Assembly: GCA_948938605.1 (NCBI GenBank)
Contig: CARAIG010000030.1
Location: forward strand, 1 to 48,209
Source: an uncultured Eubacteriales bacterium
Lineage (GTDB): Bacteria > Bacillota > Clostridia > Christensenellales > CAG-314
DNA length: 48,209 nucleotides
Reading direction: 5' to 3'
The notes beneath the pieces were generated by a model. The model ran no database searches. It was not told where the DNA came from and worked only from the letters and a program-made list of their open reading frames with translations. Positions 35,735 to 44,627 of this stretch are shown here, piece after piece; position 1 is the stretch's first letter; each line of letters begins with the position of its first letter. A program made the position numbers and the translations under genes.

Positions 35735-36319
35735 ATGGCAGTTTTCAATGCTAAAAACGAATTTATAGATATATTTACAACTAATATTGCCCGTGACGGA
35801 GCGGACAAGTTGTTGGATTACTTGACCAATAGCGACTTTTTTACTGCGCCTGCGTCGGCGCGTTTCCACTTGGCGGAAGAAGGCGGACTGTGCCAACACT
35901 CCGTCAACGCGTACAAACGGTTGGTAAAAATAGTAAAAGACGAATACGGCGACAACAGCCCGTATTCCAACGAATGTTTGGCTATTTGCGGATTGCTTCA
36001 CGATGTGTGCAAAGTCAATTTTTACGCTGTCGATTACCGCAACAGTAAGGAAAACGGAGCTTGGGTAAAAGTACCGTATTTCCGCGTGGACGAAAAATTT
36101 CCCTACGGGCATGGCGAAAAGTCGGTGTTTATAATTTCGCAGTATATGCGCTTGACCGCTGAGGAGGCAATGGCAATCAATTGGCATATGGGCGGTTTTG
36201 ATGAACGGGTAAAGGGCGGCAGTTACGCGTTGTCCGAAGCAATGGCTAAATTTAAACTTGTACTGCTTATGCACATTGCGGATTTGGAAGCAAGCTATTT
36301 AGATGAGGAAAGAGGTTAA
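35735..36319 (+). CDS. HD-domain hydrolase-like protein
   Basis: A 194-residue soluble protein. The metal-binding pattern of the HD superfamily is visible: His in GLCQHSVNAYKR, the His89-Asp90 pair in CGLLHDVCK and later histidines in YGHGEKS and NWHMGGFD. This places it with metal-dependent phosphohydrolases that act on nucleotides or phosphodiesters; the substrate is unknown. AAGGAG precedes the ATG by 10 bases. It sits between the DNA glycosylase and pepT genes with short gaps, so it is probably co-transcribed with both. Confidence 0.85.
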   Translation: MAVFNAKNEFIDIFTTNIARDGADKLLDYLTNSDFFTAPASARFHLAEEGGLCQHSVNAYKRLVKIVKDEYGDNSPYSNECLAICGLLHDVCKVNFYAVDYRNSKENGAWVKVPYFRVDEKFPYGHGEKSVFIISQYMRLTAEEAMAINWHMGGFDERVKGGSYALSEAMAKFKLVLLMHIADLEASYLDEERG

Positions 36320-36321
36320 TT

Positions 36322-37545
36322 ATGAAAGATAAACTGTTAAAACGCTTTTTGCGTTATGTAAAAATCGACACTCAGTCGGTTGATGATGTTGAGCAATTTC
36401 CCAGTTCGTCCAAGCAGTTTAATTTACTTAATTTGCTTAAAGACGAACTTGCAAAAATGGGAGTATCCGTCCGCCAAGACGAACGGTACGGTTACGTTTA
36501 TGCACGCATTCCCGCTAATGTAAAGGGCGGTGTAAAACTCGGTTTTATAGCGCACGTGGACACGTCGCCGGCAGTGTCGGGCAATGACGTTAAACCCGTT
36601 ATTACAACCGATTACAACGGGGGCGACATATTGCTTGCCGAAGGGCGTAAACTGTCCCCAAACGAATTTAGCGAGCTTAAAACGCACATCGGCAAAACAA
36701 TCGTATCGTCCGACGGCACAACTTTGCTCGGTGCGGACGACAAAGCAGGCGTTTCGGTAATTATGCAGCTTGCTGAAATTTTAACAAGTAACCCTTCGAT
36801 TCCCCACGGCGAATTGCGCCTTGCGTTTACTCCCGACGAGGAAGTAGGGCGCGGCACCGACTTTTTCGACGTAAAGTGCTTTGATGCGGATTTCGCATAC
36901 ACTGTCGACGGCGGAGGTCTAGGCGAATTGGAGTACGAAAACTTTAATGCCGCAAGCGCGCGCGTAACAGTCAACGGCAAGTCGGTTCACCCCGGTTCGG
37001 CAAAGGGTGTAATGGTAAATGCCAATCTTGTGCTGATGGAATTGCAAAGTCTGTTACCGGCGTTTCAAAATCCTGCCTTTACCGAAGGTTACGAAGGTTT
37101 TTACTATCTCGACAGTATTCAAGGACAGTGCGACAAGGCAACAGCCAACTACATTATCCGCGACCACGACAAAACTAAGTTCGAAGACAAAAAACTTCTG
37201 TTTGCCGATGCGGTAGCGTTCCTAAACAAAAAGTACGGCAACGGAACCGTCATTGCGGAAATTGCGGACAGTTACTACAATATGAAGGAAAAAATTATTC
37301 CGCATATGCACCTTATTGACAATGCCTGCGTGGCAATGGAAAGGGCGAACGTTACACCCAAAATTGTGCCTATCCGCGGCGGAACCGACGGCGCTCGTCT
37401 TTCCTACGAAGGACTTCCCTGCCCCAATTTGTTTACGGGTGGTTACAATTTCCACGGCAGATACGAATATATCCCATTGGAAGATATGGCAAAAGCATTG
37501 GAAGTAGTGTTGAACTTAGTGGATATTTACAAGGATAAAAAATAA
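36322..37545 (+). CDS. pepT: Peptidase T (tripeptide aminopeptidase)
   Basis: A 407-residue cytoplasmic M20B di-zinc peptidase that removes the N-terminal residue of tripeptides. Metal ligands and catalytic residues are all present: His78 and Asp80 in AHVDTSP, Asp139-Asp140 in GADDKAG, Glu173-Glu174 in TPDEEVGRG, Asp196 in TVDGG and His378 in YNFHGRYE. The numbering closely follows the Salmonella enzyme. The start has AGAGG, formed by the end of the HD gene. It would process peptides delivered by an importer such as the Opp system in this window. It overlaps the next gene by one base. Confidence 0.97.
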   Translation: MKDKLLKRFLRYVKIDTQSVDDVEQFPSSSKQFNLLNLLKDELAKMGVSVRQDERYGYVYARIPANVKGGVKLGFIAHVDTSPAVSGNDVKPVITTDYNGGDILLAEGRKLSPNEFSELKTHIGKTIVSSDGTTLLGADDKAGVSVIMQLAEILTSNPSIPHGELRLAFTPDEEVGRGTDFFDVKCFDADFAYTVDGGGLGELEYENFNAASARVTVNGKSVHPGSAKGVMVNANLVLMELQSLLPAFQNPAFTEGYEGFYYLDSIQGQCDKATANYIIRDHDKTKFEDKKLLFADAVAFLNKKYGNGTVIAEIADSYYNMKEKIIPHMHLIDNACVAMERANVTPKIVPIRGGTDGARLSYEGLPCPNLFTGGYNFHGRYEYIPLEDMAKALEVVLNLVDIYKDKK

Positions 37546-38237
37546 TGAACGAACTTTGTTTAAGGCGCATTCCTTTGTCGGATACGCCGAACTTCCGCGA
37601 TTTGGGCGGTTACTCGACAATAGACGGTAAAGTTACTAAATTCGGAGTATTTTTCCGTTCCGCTTGTCCGCGCAGTTTAAATGCCGACGATGAAATGCAG
37701 TTTAACAAACTTAATATTACAACTGCAATAGATCTTAGGGGCGGAAGCAACGCTGACGAAAAGAAACGTGGCTTTTTAGTCAACGGCATAACAATTTGTA
37801 ATATTCCTATCGGAACAAATGAAATTCCTAAATCCGCAATCGAAGTGCCTAGCGGTTATATGCAGATAGTCGAAAATAATAATTTTGCCAATGTTTTCAA
37901 AACTTTGGCGGATTGTGACGGCGCTGCAATATTCCATTGCTTTGCAGGTAAGGACAGGACAGGGGTTGTTGCGGCAGTTCTGCTTATGCTTGCGGGCGTT
38001 GCCGACGAAGATATAATTGCCGACTACACGTTAACTTATGCGTACTTTTTAAAACGTTTGCGGCAGGATTTTTTGCGTACCGACGCCGAGCCTAACGTTT
38101 TCCGTCCTTTGCCCGAACATATCGAAAGTTTTATACGTTTATTTCGCGCGAAATACGACACAGCACGCGATTTTCTGCTTAAAATAGGAGTTACTGCGCA
38201 ACAAATAGATAAAATATTAAGTAAGTTTATTTTTTAG
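37545..38237 (+). CDS. Tyrosine-protein phosphatase (Y_phosphatase3 family)
   Basis: A 230-residue protein with the family opening TPNFRDLGGYSTIDG, the FRSACPRSL segment and the active-site loop HCFAGKDRTG, with nucleophile Cys132 and Arg138. This family includes bacterial tyrosine and phosphoinositide phosphatases; the substrate is unknown. No signal peptide, so it acts in the cytoplasm. The ATG overlaps the pepT stop (TAATG). A second family member lies at 45638-46435. Confidence 0.92.
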   Translation: MNELCLRRIPLSDTPNFRDLGGYSTIDGKVTKFGVFFRSACPRSLNADDEMQFNKLNITTAIDLRGGSNADEKKRGFLVNGITICNIPIGTNEIPKSAIEVPSGYMQIVENNNFANVFKTLADCDGAAIFHCFAGKDRTGVVAAVLLMLAGVADEDIIADYTLTYAYFLKRLRQDFLRTDAEPNVFRPLPEHIESFIRLFRAKYDTARDFLLKIGVTAQQIDKILSKFIF

Positions 38238-38274
38238 CAGCGTCGCATATTTATCATTGAGAGTAGGAGCAAAA

Positions 38275-38664
38275 ATGAGCAATAAGGAAATTGAAAATAA
38301 AATGTTTGATATTGCCGTAAGTTTGATTAAACAAAGATATCCTGTCGGATGGGGCGGCGCGGCGGTCATTCGCACCGAAAAAAACAGTTATTTTTCAAGC
38401 GTTCCTATCGAAAGCGCAAATGCTTCGGTGTTGTTGTGTATCGAAACAGGGGCAATTTGCGAAGCGCATAAATTTAATGAAAAAGTTACCCATTGCCTGT
38501 GCGTTGTGCGCGATAGTGCAACTGCGCCGTTTAAGGTTTTGACGCCTTGCGGAGTATGTCAGGAAAGATTGCGCTTTTGGGGCGAAGACGTTCGGGTAGG
38601 GGCGACAACGGACAACGGTGAATTAATGTTTGTAGAACTTAAAAATTTGCAACCGTTTCATTGA
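38275..38664 (+). CDS. Cytidine deaminase-like protein
   Basis: A 129-residue zinc hydrolase of the cytidine deaminase fold. The catalytic pattern is Cys55-x-Glu57 (LLCIETGAICEA), with PCGVC supplying Cys92 and Cys95. The arrangement fits free-nucleoside or blasticidin-S-type deaminases; the usual cytidine deaminase phrase NAERTA is replaced by IETGAI, so the substrate is open. The start is the ATG at 38275, with AGGAG eight bases before it, not the upstream TTG in frame. It closes the operon led by the DNA glycosylase gene. Confidence 0.85.
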   Translation: MSNKEIENKMFDIAVSLIKQRYPVGWGGAAVIRTEKNSYFSSVPIESANASVLLCIETGAICEAHKFNEKVTHCLCVVRDSATAPFKVLTPCGVCQERLRFWGEDVRVGATTDNGELMFVELKNLQPFH

Positions 38665-38739
38665 ACAAAAGCATATTCTCAAAGTGAACTGGAAAAGTTC
38701 ATTGACGACAATTGAATAATTAGTATAATTAAAAAATCG

Positions 38740-38773
38740 AAAAGGACGCAGAACTGAATTTCTGCGTCCTTTT
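38740..38773. terminator. Bidirectional terminator between the deaminase gene and plsX
   Basis: Perfect 14-base arms AAAAGGACGCAGAA and TTCTGCGTCCTTTT with a six-base loop, with T-runs on both strands. Confidence 0.92.
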
Positions 38774-38786
38774 GTAATAAACAGGT

Positions 38787-39791
38787 TTATTCGTTTTCCA
38801 ACGATTCGGCAATGGATTGTACCAAATGGTTGCTTTCCATATTGTACGCTTGTTTAATGCATTGGTAAACTGCTTCGGCTTTGCTGCTTCCGTGACCTTT
38901 TACTATTGTTTTGGATGTTCCCAAAAGTACGGCTCCGCCGTAGTTGTTGTAGTCCATAAGGTCTTTTATTTCGTACATTTTTTTCTTAATGAGCAATGCG
39001 CCGATTTTGGATTTGAAACTCGACATCATCGACTTTTTGAGCAGTTTCATCAATTCCAAACACGCGCCTTCGGTGGACTTCAACAAGACGTTGCCGTTAA
39101 AGCCGTCGCACACAACTAAGTCAACTTCGCCGCTAAGCAAATCGCGCGCTTCCATATTGCCGACAAAATTAATAGACGTGGTGTTTTTAAGCAGAGCGTA
39201 AGTTTCCTTGCTTAATGCGTTTCCCTTTTCTTCCTCGATGCCGATATTAAGCAGGGCTACGCGGGGATTTTTAACCCCGTAGGCTTTTTGCATATACAAA
39301 CTTCCCATTACGGCAAATTGTTGAAGCCACGCAGGGTCGCAGTCCACGTTTGCGCCGCTGTCGCATATACCTACAAGGCTTTGCTTCATTGTGGGCAGTA
39401 TCGGGCAAAATGCAGGGCGTTTGATACCTTTTATGCGTCCTACTCTAAGTACGGCTCCGGCAAGTAACGCGCCTGTTGAACCAAGGCTAACAAACGCTCT
39501 TGCGTTTTCGTCCGCACGCAGTAATTCGTATCCTTTCGACATCGAACTGTCTTTTTTGTTTTTTATTGCTTCGGTGGGCTTTTCGTTGCAGCTAATTACT
39601 TCGGTAGCATTTACAATTTCTAAACGCGCGCCGTCGTATTTTTCTTTGTTTAACAACTCGGTTAATTCTTCGGCTTTACCTACTAAAACTATTTGTAAAT
39701 CTTTAATTTCGTTTACGGCTTTTACAACGCCTTTAACGTTTACGACAGGGCTGTTGTCGCCGCCCATTGCGTCTACTATAATTTTAATCAT
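38787..39791 (-). CDS. plsX: Phosphate acyltransferase
   Basis: A 334-residue enzyme that turns acyl-ACP into acyl phosphate, the donor for PlsY in phospholipid synthesis. Family motifs: the opening IIVDAMGGDNSPVVNVKG, AFVSLGSTGALLAGA, VALLNIGIEEEKGN, VVCDGFNGNVLLKSTEG and YGGAVLLGTSK. It acts at the inner face of the membrane. AGGGG precedes the ATG. In many Firmicutes plsX sits with fab or rpmF genes; here it stands alone with its own promoter and a shared terminator. Confidence 0.97.
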   Translation of the reverse strand: MIKIIVDAMGGDNSPVVNVKGVVKAVNEIKDLQIVLVGKAEELTELLNKEKYDGARLEIVNATEVISCNEKPTEAIKNKKDSSMSKGYELLRADENARAFVSLGSTGALLAGAVLRVGRIKGIKRPAFCPILPTMKQSLVGICDSGANVDCDPAWLQQFAVMGSLYMQKAYGVKNPRVALLNIGIEEEKGNALSKETYALLKNTTSINFVGNMEARDLLSGEVDLVVCDGFNGNVLLKSTEGACLELMKLLKKSMMSSFKSKIGALLIKKKMYEIKDLMDYNNYGGAVLLGTSKTIVKGHGSSKAEAVYQCIKQAYNMESNHLVQSIAESLENE

Positions 39792-39886
39792 TGTGTATTA
39801 ACCCCTAAATGTATTTGTTCAACGGCAATATGTAATGCCGTTGTATCTTGTATAAATAGTAAATTTTTGTTTTATTTATAAATATT

Positions 39887-39915
39887 ATTTTATCATTACA
39901 AACCGTCAAAGTCAA
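39887..39915 (-). promoter_or_regulatory. Promoter of plsX
   Basis: On the minus strand, TTGACT (39910-39915), a 17-base spacer ending TGA, and TAAAAT (39887-39892). It gives a leader of about 90 bases. I saw no FapR-like palindrome. Confidence 0.75.
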
Positions 39916-39997
39916 TGCGACAAGTCCATTCAATGCGTAAAAAATATAAAAAATGTGGTTTTTTGTGCCATTAAAAGTATGTTGACTATTCAAAATA

Positions 39998-40026
39998 TTG
40001 ACTTTTAATGTAAAAAGTGTTATTAT
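39998..40026 (+). promoter_or_regulatory. Promoter of the GNAT-like gene, divergent from plsX
   Basis: TTGACT (39998-40003), a 17-base spacer and TATTAT (40021-40026), predicting a leader of about 90 bases. With the plsX promoter this accounts for the 334-base gap between the genes. Confidence 0.7.
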
Positions 40027-40125
40027 TTACATCTACGTGTTGTAATTATAGCGCTAGGAATTTTGTAAATTTTAACAAAATATATCACTTGTTTTTTATG
40101 TGGTTTTAGCAATAGAGGATTAAAT

Positions 40126-41277
40126 ATGATAGAAGTCCGTAAAGTAAAAACAAAAAAACAGCAACGGGAATTTTTGGAATTTCCGCTTAAATTATACAAA
40201 GGCAATCCGTATTTCGTACCTCCGCTGTACTCCGACGAAAAAAGTATTTTTTCCAAAGACTATATGTATTACGACCAAGCGGAAGCAGTGTACTTCAACG
40301 CATACCGCGACGGCAAAATGGTGGGACGTATAGCGGGTATTTTGCAAAAAGCGGCAAACCGCAAATGGAATCAAAGCCGCATCCGTTTTAACCGTTTCGA
40401 TTCAATCGACGATCAGGAAGTTGCGTCTGCTTTGTTTAAAGCGGTGGAAGATTGGGCAAAAAGTAAACAAGTAGACGAAGTTGTCGGTCCGCTCGGTTTT
40501 TCCGATTTGGAACGCGAAGGTCTGTTAATTGACGGTTTCGATCAACTTTGTACATTCGAGGAACAGTACAATTACGACTATTACCAACGTTTAATCGAAA
40601 ATTGCGGTTACGACAAAGACGTCGACTGGGTTGAACGTCAAGTAAAAGTCCCTGCAAACGGAATTGATGAACGTATATCGCGCGTCAGTTACGAACTTAT
40701 GAATAAGTACAATTTAAAGTTTGCAAACATCAGCAGTACTAGCGAATTGCTAAAAAGGTACGTTGATCAAATTTTTGAATTGTGGGACGAGGCATATGAC
40801 AAGATTTACGGTACTGTGCCTTTTACCGACAAAGTAAAAAAATCTATGCTTGCGCAGTTTAAGTTGGTTATAGATAACCGCTTTATTACTTTGATTGTTG
40901 ACGAAAACGACCGTATTGTGGCATTCGGAATAGTATTTCCGTCTATGTCAAAAGCAGTGCAAAAATCAGGCGGAAAACTTACTCCTGCGTGCTTGTGCAG
41001 GTTACTGAATGATATCCGCAAACCCAAAGTTGTCGATATGGCATTAATAGGCGTTGCCGAAGCTTACAAAAACAAGGGTATAGCGTTAGCCCTCGTATCG
41101 GTATTCAGCGAACGTATGGTAAAATACGGCGTGGAATATGCCGAAACAAATTTGATGTTGGAGCACAACTCGCCCATACAAAACTTATGGAAACATTTTG
41201 ACACAAAATTACATAAGCGCCGCCGTTGCTTTATAAAAAAGTTGGATAATGCGCAAAAAACAGATATAGTGCAATAA
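40126..41277 (+). CDS. GNAT-fold N-acetyltransferase-like protein
   Basis: A 383-residue soluble protein. It opens with the phrase LYKGNPYFVPPLYSDEK and the segment FNAYRDGKMVGRIAGI, which mark a widespread but uncharacterised group of long GNAT-fold proteins (YghO-like). The middle holds VVGPLGFSDLEREGLLIDGF and the C-terminal half a GNAT-like core (ALIGVAEAYKNKGIALALV) ending near NSPIQNLWKHF. Substrate unknown. GAGGAT before the ATG supports the start. Single-gene unit; I see no clear terminator between it and DegV. Confidence 0.8.
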   Translation: MIEVRKVKTKKQQREFLEFPLKLYKGNPYFVPPLYSDEKSIFSKDYMYYDQAEAVYFNAYRDGKMVGRIAGILQKAANRKWNQSRIRFNRFDSIDDQEVASALFKAVEDWAKSKQVDEVVGPLGFSDLEREGLLIDGFDQLCTFEEQYNYDYYQRLIENCGYDKDVDWVERQVKVPANGIDERISRVSYELMNKYNLKFANISSTSELLKRYVDQIFELWDEAYDKIYGTVPFTDKVKKSMLAQFKLVIDNRFITLIVDENDRIVAFGIVFPSMSKAVQKSGGKLTPACLCRLLNDIRKPKVVDMALIGVAEAYKNKGIALALVSVFSERMVKYGVEYAETNLMLEHNSPIQNLWKHFDTKLHKRRRCFIKKLDNAQKTDIVQ

Positions 41278-41400
41278 TTACGCTGAAATGTATTAATAAT
41301 GTCGCATAATTGTGTTTTTCAGTTTTATTTAAACACGCTATCATAATATAATAATATAAACGTAAAAAATAACGATAACACATTTGCGTTTGGGAGTAGA

Positions 41401-42228
41401 ATGTTAAGAGTATTAGTTGATTCGGGTAGCAGTATTAAGTTTTCCGAGCAAGAAAAGTTGAATGTAGAAATTATCCCCCTTAGATATTTAATGGGCGACA
41501 AGGAATACCGCGACGGTTTGGACGAAACTATCGACGAATTTTATAAGTTGCTTATCGAAAACAATTATTTTCCGCAAACTTCTTTGCCGCAACTTGACGA
41601 GTTGGAAACAAAGGTAAAAGGGTATGCCGAACAAGGCGACGACGTAATTATTATTACAATTTCGTCTAAAATATCGGGGACGCACAATGCTTTAACCAAT
41701 CTTTTTGCCGATTGTCCCGCCGTTCACGTTGTCGATTCGTTGTCGGCTGTCGGCGGAATACGGCTTCTTGTTGAGGAAATTAACCGCAACCGCGAACTTC
41801 CAGTTGAAGAAATTTTGGCAAAAGTCAACGCTTTGATACCCCGTATCCGAGTCATTGCCATTCCCGAAACGTTGGACTATTTGTTTAAGGGCGGCAGGCT
41901 TTCGCGCAAGGAGTGGTTATTCGGAAGTTTATTAAACATAAAACCGTTAATCACCTTTAAGGACGGTAACGTTAAAGTTGCTACTAAAAAAGTAGGTTTA
42001 AGACTTGCCATGCGCGAATGCGCCGATACGTTAAAACGTTGGAATTGCGATACAAGTTATCCTATAATTGCGTCCTACACTTACAACAAGGACAATCTTG
42101 ACAAATTAATTGAAATAACAGCAGATGAATACAAGGGTATAATGTCCGATTACGATAACTTATGTCCCGTAATCGCCTGCCATTGGGGACCGAATGCCTT
42201 CGGGTATATATTTGTTTCAAAAGATTGA
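41401..42228 (+). CDS. DegV-family fatty-acid-binding protein
   Basis: A 275-residue cytoplasmic protein of the DegV family, which in Firmicutes binds fatty acids (FakB) for phosphorylation by FakA. Motifs: an N-terminal VDSGSSI in place of the usual D-S-x-x-D/S, then PQTSLPQLDE, ITISSKISGTHNA, VVDSLSAVGGIRLL, and ETLDYLFKGGRLSRKE. The Ser of TSLP and the HWGPNAFGYIF end fit lipid-head contacts in the family. GGGAG precedes the ATG. With plsX nearby it suggests fatty-acid handling, although FakA is not in the window. An inverted repeat GTGTTT/AAACAC lies about 65-90 bases upstream. Confidence 0.9.
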   Translation: MLRVLVDSGSSIKFSEQEKLNVEIIPLRYLMGDKEYRDGLDETIDEFYKLLIENNYFPQTSLPQLDELETKVKGYAEQGDDVIIITISSKISGTHNALTNLFADCPAVHVVDSLSAVGGIRLLVEEINRNRELPVEEILAKVNALIPRIRVIAIPETLDYLFKGGRLSRKEWLFGSLLNIKPLITFKDGNVKVATKKVGLRLAMRECADTLKRWNCDTSYPIIASYTYNKDNLDKLIEITADEYKGIMSDYDNLCPVIACHWGPNAFGYIFVSKD

Positions 42229-42276
42229 CGGCATAAGCAGTGCATATTAGCGTTAATGCTTGATGTCATAACAATT

Positions 42277-42310
42277 ACGATCGTTTTTATTTTGAACGGT
42301 CGTTATTTTT
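42277..42310 (+). terminator. Terminator of the DegV gene
   Basis: Nine-base arms ACGATCGTT and AACGGTCGT (one G-U pair), nine-base loop, then TATTTTTA. Confidence 0.75.
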
Positions 42311-42447
42311 ACTTTGTTGGATAACACAAACATATTGTTAAATATTGAACTGTAATTAATTATTTTGAATAAACGTAGATATTGACATAAAGTTGGAAAA
42401 ACCTAAAACGAAACAATAAATCTTTGTAACCAATGCGGGGTTTTACT

Positions 42448-43008
42448 ATGGAAAAAGATCAACTTGATAAAAAGCAAAAGTATACGCTTGCAGACATAGA
42501 AACAAGTTTTAATTATGGCAAAATACCGTCAATAATTGGGTTGCGTGTAATTTATGCGGGACTAATCTTTATTGCGATATGCGGAATAATTTTGTTGGTA
42601 AGCGGATTGGCAGGAATATTTACAAACAATATTCCAAAAGAAAAATGGTGGATTTTTGTTTTAGTGTTTGTATTCACTGTCATTTTCGACATATTTATGC
42701 TTTGGATATTGCTACGCTCTCGCCGAAATGTAAACACAATTAAAGATAGTCTTGCCGACGCTATTGAAGTGAGCGCGACAGTTCTTTACGAGCCGTATAT
42801 TTTTGACTGTGGTGAAAACGCATTGGCATATGTTGCGCATTTTTACATTGATGGCATTGAATATGCAATAACCTATAAAACGCCCGTCAACAATAACAAC
42901 CGCAATGACTTGGCGTTTTACAAAAATAAAAAATGCCGCATTTTATATTCACTTAAATACAACGATGTTTTAATTTTAAAGCCCAAGCAAGATGAAGAAA
43001 TACTATGA
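42448..43008 (+). CDS. Small two-helix membrane protein (DUF3592-like)
   Basis: A 186-residue protein with two hydrophobic helices (about 31-55, GLIFIAICGIILLVSGLAGI, and about 65-88, WIFVLVFVFTVIFDIFML) and a soluble beta-rich C-terminal half with VAHFYIDGIEYAITYKTP and CRILYSLKYNDVLILKP. The plan is like DUF3592 proteins, but the match is loose. I choose the ATG at 42448 because GCGGGG sits eight bases before it; an in-frame ATG at 42433 would add five residues. A TTGACA at 42382 with a weak TAAAAC suggests a promoter. Function unknown. Confidence 0.7.
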   Translation: MEKDQLDKKQKYTLADIETSFNYGKIPSIIGLRVIYAGLIFIAICGIILLVSGLAGIFTNNIPKEKWWIFVLVFVFTVIFDIFMLWILLRSRRNVNTIKDSLADAIEVSATVLYEPYIFDCGENALAYVAHFYIDGIEYAITYKTPVNNNNRNDLAFYKNKKCRILYSLKYNDVLILKPKQDEEIL

Positions 43009-43114
43009 TAACGCAAAACTCGCAATCAAAGTATTGGGAGTTTTTATTATCTGCCTTTGTATTAGCAATATAGTTTTACTTATGTTAGGCAAACAATATT
43101 ATACCGTTAAATGA
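42992..43114 (+). CDS. 40-residue single-pass membrane peptide overlapping its neighbour
   Basis: An unlisted small frame: it starts MKKYYDNAKLAIKV, has one hydrophobic helix (VLGVFIICLCISNIVLLMLG) and ends KQYYTVK before TGA at 43112-43114. It overlaps the last 17 bases of the preceding membrane-protein gene in another frame, so it could be translated by coupling. The ribosome binding site is weak (AAGCAAG). The positive head, single helix and polar tail look protein-like rather than random, but I cannot prove expression. Confidence 0.45.
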   Translation: MKKYYDNAKLAIKVLGVFIICLCISNIVLLMLGKQYYTVK

Positions 43115-43227
43115 GCGTTTTTATTGAAATTACTTATACTGTCTATTAGTCGTTATGGTAGCGGTTGTTTGTTTAAAACGGTTTGGATACTGTTTTAAAA
43201 AATTTGAATTTAACCGACTTTAATTTA

Positions 43228-43256
43228 TTGACAATGTCGAACAAATATTCTAAAAT
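43228..43256 (+). promoter_or_regulatory. dinB promoter, leaderless type
   Basis: Consensus TTGACA (43228-43233), a 17-base spacer and TAAAAT (43251-43256). The seventh base after the -10 box is the A of the dinB ATG. Confidence 0.9.
43238..43250 (+). promoter_or_regulatory. LexA (SOS) box inside the dinB promoter
   Basis: CGAACAAATATTC matches the Firmicutes LexA pattern CGAAC-N4-GTTC with one change. It fills the spacer between -35 and -10, so bound LexA would block RNA polymerase and free it after DNA damage. Confidence 0.75.
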
Positions 43257-43262
43257 ATATTT

Positions 43263-44486
43263 ATGGATATTTTGCATTGCGATTTAAACAATTTTTATGC
43301 GTCGGTCGAACAGACGTTGAATCCCGAACTTAAAGGCAAGTATATTGCAGTATCGGGCAATCCCGAAGTTCGTCACGGCATTATCCTTGCCAAAAATACT
43401 CTTGCAAAACAAATGGGAGTACAAACGGGCGAGGCAATTTGGCAAGCCAAGCAAAAGTGCCCCGAACTGATTTGCGTGCAGCCGCATTTCGAATATTACG
43501 TGCATTATTCCAAACGTGTACGGCAAATATACGAACGCTATACCGACAAAGTGGAAGGCTTCGGTTTGGACGAATGCTGGTTGGACGTTACCCACAGCAA
43601 AATATTCGGCACGCCGTTTGAAATAGCGGAAAAACTTCGCGCCGATGTTAAACGCGAAACGGGATTAACTATATCGGTAGGGGTGTCTTTTACCAAAACT
43701 TTTGCAAAGTTAGGCAGCGATTTAAAAAAGCCCGACGCAACTTCGGTAATCTCGCGGGAAAACTACAAAACGGTAGCGTGGGGTTTGCGGGCAAACGAAA
43801 TGCTGTTTATAGGCAAACATACTTATGCAAAGTTAAACGAAATGGGTATTTATACGATAGGCGATTTGGCAAATGCGTCGCTTGCCGCATTAACAAAACG
43901 TTTCGGAGTGGTGGGGGAACGTATGTGGCATGCTTCCCGCGGCGAGAATAACGAACCGGTATGCGACGTAGGGCAGGAACGCACAATGAAAAGCGTAAGT
44001 CACGGTACAACCACCTTGCGCGATATGGTATCCTATGACGACGCCGACAAAGTAATATTTGTTTTGTCGGATATGGTAGCTACGCGTTTGCGTCGTTACG
44101 GTTATATGGGAAGCGTTGTTCACCTGTATATACGGCACAACGACTTAACACATTTAGGCAAGCAAAGCAAAGTTCCGTCCACTAACGTCGCTGACGATAT
44201 ATACGCTACGGCAACTAAGTTGTTACGGCAAATTTGGCGGGGCAGTTACGATGTCCCGTTACGCTCGCTAGCCGTTTCGGTGGGTAACCTTACCGAAGTT
44301 TACCAAGGCTACCAACTAAGTCTGTTCGACGACGTTGACGAAAAGGATTTGCAACTTGAATGTTCGGTGGACAAAATCCGCAAAAAGTACGGCTTTGGAG
44401 CAATTACCCGCGCAAGCGTTTTGGATAACGATCTGTTGTCTAGCAAAAACTTTGCCGACGAAGATTTATTACCGTTTAAAAGATAA
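43263..44486 (+). CDS. dinB: DNA polymerase IV (Y-family)
   Basis: A 407-residue error-prone polymerase for translesion synthesis. Catalytic acids are Asp7 (LHCDLNNFYASVE) and Asp103-Glu104 (FGLDECWLDVT). The finger and palm blocks (GIILAKNTLAKQMGV, SVGVSFTKTFAKLGSDLKKP), helix-hairpin-helix (NEMGIYTIGDLANA) and little-finger domain are all present. Near the C-terminus QLSLFDD is a typical beta-clamp-binding motif. The start is the ATG at the expected transcript start; no ribosome binding site. The LexA box makes it a likely SOS gene. Confidence 0.97.
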   Translation: MDILHCDLNNFYASVEQTLNPELKGKYIAVSGNPEVRHGIILAKNTLAKQMGVQTGEAIWQAKQKCPELICVQPHFEYYVHYSKRVRQIYERYTDKVEGFGLDECWLDVTHSKIFGTPFEIAEKLRADVKRETGLTISVGVSFTKTFAKLGSDLKKPDATSVISRENYKTVAWGLRANEMLFIGKHTYAKLNEMGIYTIGDLANASLAALTKRFGVVGERMWHASRGENNEPVCDVGQERTMKSVSHGTTTLRDMVSYDDADKVIFVLSDMVATRLRRYGYMGSVVHLYIRHNDLTHLGKQSKVPSTNVADDIYATATKLLRQIWRGSYDVPLRSLAVSVGNLTEVYQGYQLSLFDDVDEKDLQLECSVDKIRKKYGFGAITRASVLDNDLLSSKNFADEDLLPFKR

Positions 44487-44497
44487 AATGCAAATTA

Positions 44498-44523
44498 AAA
44501 AGTCGCGTACGATGCGGCTTTTG
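44498..44523 (+). terminator. Terminator of dinB
   Basis: AAAAGTCGC and GCGGCTTTT arms (one G-U pair) with a seven-base loop, ending in T residues, 12 bases after the stop. Confidence 0.7.
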
Positions 44524-44627
44524 GATTGAATTATACTTATTAATAAATTTATTGAGCAAGTTATTTAAATTATATTTCGGTTCATAGTTAAAAAAATAAC
44601 CAATTAACGGCAATTCCAATAGAGATT

